DNA of 64,000 bases from Astropecten irregularis (taxonomy: Eukaryota > Echinodermata > Asteroidea > Paxillosida > Astropectinidae): assembly GCA_963971285.1 (NCBI GenBank), contig OZ020264.1, forward strand, positions 11,856,431 through 11,920,430, given 5' to 3'. Every line of letters starts with the position of its first letter. The first letter of the stretch is position 1. The notes under the pieces were generated by a model, which was not told the origin of the DNA, made no database searches, and worked only from the letters and a program-made list of their open reading frames with translations. Shown one piece after another: positions 59,301-64,000 of this stretch. Position numbers and translations under genes: made by a program.

Positions 59301-62300
59301 AGATATCCCCGAAGTCCTTGGTGGTGCGACCGCGGTCTGAGATGACCACTAAGGGAGGCTTGACCGCTGGACAATGCACTTCCAGATACAGAGTGTTGTG
59401 GACACTGCAGGGAAAGGAAGCAAGAAAAGGAAAGTATGAAAACTAGAATGAAAGCGCTTTTGAAATTTAATGATGAAAATTTTGGTCTATTAAAAGATTA
59501 AACTTCATACTTTGGTAGCATAACAAAACAGAAATCTTCACAGATTTGCCTTTAACTTACAGGGTATAAAGATGGTGATTTTACAAACATACCGTTAAAA
59601 TGTTTCTGCCCGAAATGTTGTATTTATCCAGAAAAGAGTACAACCAAAGACCAAAATCTTTTGATTTTGGGATGAGATCAAAACTCCTGTGAATAGATTT
59701 GAAAATACCGTCAGCGTTTTTCGCTGTTTTCTCTAAAAGCAGGCACCGTATAGGACTGGAAAATTTGACAGGTGACAAGTTGTGTCTTGTAGTGGGTCTT
59801 ACTTGTAAGGAAGTGTTCCTGGATCGCCGGGCTGTCCCGATGCCACGTAGCAAGGGATGGAATAACTGCTGAACCGTCCAGCAAACTGTCGCAAGAGGGA
59901 CGTCCTACCGGCCGAAAACTCATCAGAGCTAAAATTACGAGAAAAAGATTATTGATTCTAAACCTCTTGACAATAAATAACGATTATGACAACATTATTA
60001 AACGTGATTGCAAACCTTGTTATTGTCTCTGAGATAGTGACAACTTTCTTCTAATTTCCTCTCTCCTCTTATGAACGGAGGCTCAACTCACCCCACTCCT
60101 ATGTCCTCTACCTTGGCTGGGACCACTGGTTGGAGGGTGGGGCTGCCTTTGGACTTGCCGGCCGGAGATTTCACGTTCCTCTTGGCGGGCTTCTTGCCTT
60201 TCTGATATTTTCGAAAAAGGAAGAACAGGGGTGTCAAAATTTAGCTAGATACAAGCTTCCCAAAGTGTATTAGGACACTTTTGAGTTTTGGTTTTGAGAA
60301 TTAGGAACAAAAATATTTTAAAATTCAACGGGACCGTACCTTTGCGTCCTCTTCTTCGGCTAGTCCCTCGAGGGCGCTCTTCTTGGCGGCCAGCTGCGCT
60401 TGCTCAAACTCGTACTTTGCTTTGGCCTCTAAAGCCTTGGTGATCAGCCGGACCGACTCCTCTTTGATGTCCGCGACACTCAGCTGGGGACAAAACTTGA
60501 CCGAGACTTTGGTTTTCTGCGAGAAAAAACAACAACAATGATTAGCTAGGGGTCATGATAAATCAGCAGAGTACCGGTTATAATTGGCATTTATGGCATA
60601 ATATATTGGCCGGTAACCTATCCTTGCAAGGCACAAGCTAGGCTGCTATGCTTGGTGGCCTTAAGTGCCAACAACCTTGGTTATTAAATCAGTATGACAG
60701 CCAAAATTCCTTGTGAATGTTATGCTCAACAATCAATGGCCGATTATAAGTCAAAAGCAGTAAACATCACATGAACATTTGCTTGGTAATCCTGTTTGAT
60801 CAACGAAGACTTTTCATGCTTAAAAGCATTTTTTTTGCTTAATAAGCGGCTCTATGAAATTGGGCCAAGGTCTAAACTTACCCCTCCAGCTTTCACGACT
60901 CCGACGGCCGGCGAGATGGACAGAGGAACACCTTCCGGCACCACAAACTCAAAGGAGGTGGGCCCAACAGGGGCAATGTCGCCCTTGCCCACGCGGGGCA
61001 CCGGATGGGTGAACTCGTTAGCGCTGGTGTGGGTGTTGAGCACGGCCAGGGTGGTGATGGAGGTGTCCTCCATGGCGGTGGCCGCGAAATGAACAGTGGA
61101 GTGAGACAGCTCCAAGGGTGGATGGACCCCCACTGCCTTGCAGGAGATCTTGAAGTCCCTGGCGGATGGACACAGAAAAAGCAAGAGAGATATTTTGATT
61201 CAATTTCCAGATGGAGAAGCACATCTCTTTAACTAAAAATCGACGATGGAGTTGACCTCTGGGGGAGCATGCTTTCTTTCTCACAGACCTTCTGTCAGTG
61301 CTTTCCATCAAATTTCAAAGCTTGGAGTTTATAGGATGGCCTGACGTTTTCATCCTAGCAGGATCTTTCTCAAAGGCTTTTTTTTTCTTGTTAGCCTTTG
61401 AGAAAGATCCTGCTTGGATCAAAACGCAGGACCTCTTAACTCCAAACATTTCATATATTTCAGGTCATTATTTTGTTTGATGAGTAGTTCGCAGCAGTTT
61501 ATTACTTCAGATCCTGAACCTGCAGCTGTATTTCCCTACCGTAAATGCCGGAAGCAGTGTCGTTCTCGTACTGGCCTATTTAGCCATAGAAGACTCTGTA
61601 TTAATGCGGCTGAGTGAACTGAAACTAGAGCATACCATTGTCTTTCGAAACAGAAGGTGCCAACAAGAGCAACAGGTCAGTCTTTTCATACCTGTTGATC
61701 CCCGACTTGCAGGTCAGCTCAAAGCTGTAGTTCTTGGCCTTCTTAGCGCTGAAGATGATGTCCAGATCAATGGTCTCCAAGGGAAGGAGAGTGCCGAAAC
61801 CATCATTGGGCTGGACGTCAACGTACTGCGGGAAGAGATCCAGGAGAGCTTTAGTACTACTCAGAATTTCCTGACATGCTGAGGGGATGTTTACAGAGTG
61901 TCTGCCGAATATTTCCAGATTGTCTGTAGAATTTCTATATTTCACATAATAATCCCTGTATACCAGGGATTATGTTTAATGTAAATAAACCATTTCAAAT
62001 CAAATCAAAAACCATTTCAAAAATCAAACAAACAAACAAATCTTTTCTAAGAAAGGACTTACGTCAGGGAGATTGACGAATCCAAACTTCTGCGACAGGA
62101 TGGAGCGATTGGTCAGCTTGACCGTTGCGATGACCGACTCGTGAATGGTGGCGTAGCCAAAGTCGATGAAATCGGTGCTGAACTCCATGTCCGAGGTGGT
62201 GACCACGGCGTGAACGGAGTACAAGACAGGAGCGGTCTAGAAGGTGCAATAGAAAGGGCTTCAAAGTTGGAGCTCTGAGGCAAAATACCGGCAGAGGGGG

Positions 62301-64000
62301 GCAATATCTAACAAGTCCTTTTACCAGCTACCACTAGACAAATACAAAAATCGAACGAATGAATCCTATGACAGGGATCCAGGTTTTGAGGCTTTGCTGG
62401 TTTGAGGCTTACCTGATCGGCTACCCTGATGGTCATCGGGGCTTCCAGGACGCCGGTATCCTTGTCAAAACACGGTCCAGCCTCTTCAATCAGGTTATGC
62501 CTGGAAGAACAAAGAAACGTCAAGTAAGTTTCAGTTAAATTCAGGTGAGTTTTAAATTGCAGAATTAATAAAATTTTGGATTGAAAGGAGAACAAAGAGA
62601 CATTGACTGGAGCAGGATTTGAACCAGCGACCACCGAAATACCTTAGCGGTGCTCTTACCAACTGAGCTACCCAGCCGTATGTTAGTGGTGACCCTGACA
62701 GATAATTGAGTATTAGTGTCATCACCAACATAGGGCTGGGTAGGGCGGTTGGTAAGAGCGCTGGTACGGTGTTCCGGAGGTCGCTGGTTTGAATCCCGCT
62801 ACCATCAATTTTTCTTTGTTCACATTTCAATGACAATTAAACACGATAAGAAAGATTTTGATCGTGAAATATTTAATTTGGGCGTTTGAGAAGGCATCCT
62901 TACCTGGGTAGAAACTTGAGCTGGGCCGAGAACTGGGACTGGGCCTGTATGTAGGCTGTCTTGGGCAGCAGCTCCATGTGGTTGCGCAGCTCCTTGCAGA
63001 CTTCAAACTTGATGCGTAGGGCGGTGGTGGCTCGGTTGTTGACCACGATGGCATCCTGGTACAGCCGGTCAAACATGCAGATGCGCAGGTCCACGTTCTG
63101 CCTCTCCACCCAGACCGGCACGTCGATAGCCACGGCCGTCGACTTGACGCCAATCTACCGAGAGACACCCAATAACAAACTCTCAGGGAGAGAAACTTTA
63201 ACACTGGCCAGGCCCGGCCACTGGAGAGCTAGAGCTAGTCCAGGCCTGGGCACTTCAGGCCTGTAATCCTCCTCTTGTCAGCCCTGAACTTCACTACAAA
63301 GTCAATAAAGCACGGTTTCAGGATATTGTCCATGATCAATGTGGACTCAGACTGTCCATCAGGTTTATGCCAACTATGATCCAGGACACAGCAGGGGCTT
63401 GGAGTTGATAGTTCAAGGCTGGGGATTATAGAAGCCCAAGAGCCCAGGCAAAGCCCAGGCCTGGTCTGGCTTTCCAGTTGCTGGGCTCAACCAGTATTAA
63501 AGTTTCTGTCCCATACAAATGAAACAAATTGAGCTTTTAATTAAGTTGACACGAATGAATGAATTAATTAATGATAATACAACTCTTTTTTCGTGGTGGT
63601 TTGCAAAACTTACTGAGTCCGAGAGTGGGTCCGTGAAGCGGATATCAAAGTCTACGTCCACGGCGCCGGGGATTGTGGGATTGAAGATGATCTCGAGCTT
63701 GACCGAGGAGAAGGCCTCGATCTGGCCTCCGGACACTTGACCGATTCGCATACCATCCCAGATACTGGGGTCTTCTAGGTCATCAGGGGCCAGAGTAAAT
63801 GCCTCAGTCGCTGTTTACCAAACAATAAACAATAATAATTATTGCTTTAGAGTTACATGTAGCATAAAGTGAACATTTGTGAGACATCGGGAATTAGGGA
63901 GAGAATTCGGGGCCTCGAGGTTGTCAGATGCTTACCCTCTGTGTCGTCAACGGTGATGGTGACCACACCTGACTTCTTACTCCTCGCCGAGAGCGGTTCT
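56320..64000 (-). CDS. CFAP74: CFAP74-like axonemal protein, C-terminal part (18 exons)
   Basis: Minus-strand exons in order: 63936-64000 (5' partial), 63614-63810, 62904-63154, 62413-62500, 62063-62236, 61692-61825, 60882-61158, 60340-60516, 60092-60201, 59803-59928, 59239-59404, 58764-58883, 58335-58490, 57604-57802, 57168-57383, 56934-57067, 56613-56747, 56320-56433. Phases close at every junction, giving about 945 residues to the TAG. The chain is a string of immunoglobulin-like ASH/PapD-type beta domains, with a Lys/Glu-rich linker (60092-60516) that looks partly coiled-coil. Strong family phrases are V-Q-P-N-D-G-F-G-T-L-L-P-L-E, N-E-F-T-H-P-V-P-R and E-L-S-H-S-T-V-H-F-A-A-T-A. These fit CFAP74, a central-pair projection protein of motile cilia. 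HYDIN and CFAP65-type proteins share the fold and are the alternatives. The 5' half lies beyond the window. Confidence 0.82.
57838..57930. repeat. Fragment of the GGCCTGA repeat family in a CFAP74 intron
   Basis: CTTGGAGTTGGGAGGGCCTGA and TCTAGCAGGATCTTCCTC match one arm of the foldback at 61322-61446; another fragment is at 45390-45470. Confidence 0.55.
58940..59185 (-). repeat. R3 dispersed repeat in a CFAP74 intron
   Basis: Its reverse complement shares AAGCTGGAGC-TTTCTTC, GGGCTTGAGATACATGGC and AGTCCCAAGCCTAGCCTCA with 41870-42140. Confidence 0.6.
59490..59770 (+). repeat. R1 repeat in a CFAP74 intron
   Basis: TTACAGGGTATAAAGATGGT, TGTATTTATCCAGAAAAGAG and GCAGGCACCGTATAGGACTG are all R1 phrases. 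Confidence 0.65.
61322..61446. repeat. Foldback repeat in a CFAP74 intron
   Basis: TTGGAGTTTATAGGATGGCC through CCTAGCAGGATCTTTCTCAA is mirrored by TTGAGAAAGATCCTGCTTGG through CAGGACCTCTTAACTCCAA. Arms are about 52-55 nt, with a T-rich loop. Confidence 0.7.
62590..62821. mobile_element. Inverted pair of tRNA-derived SINE-like sequences
   Basis: The left arm (62590-62693) on the minus strand reads GGCTGGGTAGCTCAGTTGG ... GGTTCAAATCC, with A-box-like and B-box-like motifs and an acceptor stem that can pair. The right arm (62718-62821) on the plus strand reads GGGCTGGGTAGGGCGGTTGG ... GGTTTGAATCCCGC. Arms match as reverse complements over about 100 bp, out to AACAAAG / CTTTGTT. The anticodon-loop region is too long for a working tRNA. 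Confidence 0.7.

Noticed and set aside
62605-62680. Functional tRNA gene
   Set aside because: A- and B-box-like motifs are present and the acceptor stem can pair, but the anticodon loop is about 11 nt and the T stem is mismatched. The inverted partner shows that it is a SINE.

Overview
The window is eukaryotic nuclear DNA, AT-rich, with spliced genes (GT-AG introns whose phases close exactly) and many dispersed repeats. An invertebrate deuterostome, most likely an echinoderm, fits best. The reasons are a family of small secreted precursors laid out as signal peptide, acidic propiece and cationic cysteine-rich domain (as in echinoderm antimicrobial peptides), trypsin-like proteases, an expanded amine-type GPCR, and SINEs with a GCGCTATATAAGT-type tail. 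The species cannot be named from sequence alone.

Layout. (1) 1-1291: repeats, then one exon on the minus strand that reads as ER membrane complex subunit 1 (EMC1). (2) 4.4-20.2 kb, plus strand: three intact three-exon genes for cysteine-rich secreted peptides (4878-6124, 9712-11696, 16170-18347); genes 2 and 3 lie in a direct segmental duplication of about 6 kb. (3) 21.6-36.3 kb: three five-exon trypsin-like serine protease genes, two on the minus strand (21653-24930 and 27650-31981, themselves a segmental duplication) and one on the plus strand (33838-36262). (4) 36.3-43.4 kb: gene-poor. (5) 43381-44487, minus: single-exon class A GPCR of amine-receptor type. (6) 48483-51818, plus: four-exon SLC16-like transporter of 441 aa. 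(7) 51.8-56.3 kb: repeats. (8) 56320-64000, minus: the last 18 exons (about 945 residues) of an axonemal protein best matched to CFAP74; its 5' part lies beyond the right edge.

The most interesting part is the peptide and protease block. The three peptide genes carry an Arg zero to two residues before the first cysteine, next to proteases with the Asp that gives trypsin specificity. A CCAAT/E-box module in front of every peptide gene recurs inside intron 4 of both minus-strand proteases, and a second module is shared between peptide-gene flanks and protease intron 1. All three proteases lack the usual Lys/Arg immediately before the Ile-Val-Gly-Gly activation site; protease 3 has Asn in place of oxyanion-hole Gly193, and protease 2 has Arg in place of Gly219. 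Whether the proteases process the peptides is inference; the shared modules and substitutions are read directly from the sequence.

Several repeat families are described here. R1 is about 350 bp with TTTAAAGGTA-type ends, R2 is a 140 bp foldback with GGGGTCGATTTCA ends, and there are tRNA-derived SINEs, one pair of which forms a foldback in a CFAP74 intron. Paralogous empty sites allow two insertions to be read directly: a pogo/Tigger-type element at 92-276 and a foldback element at 16498-16696.
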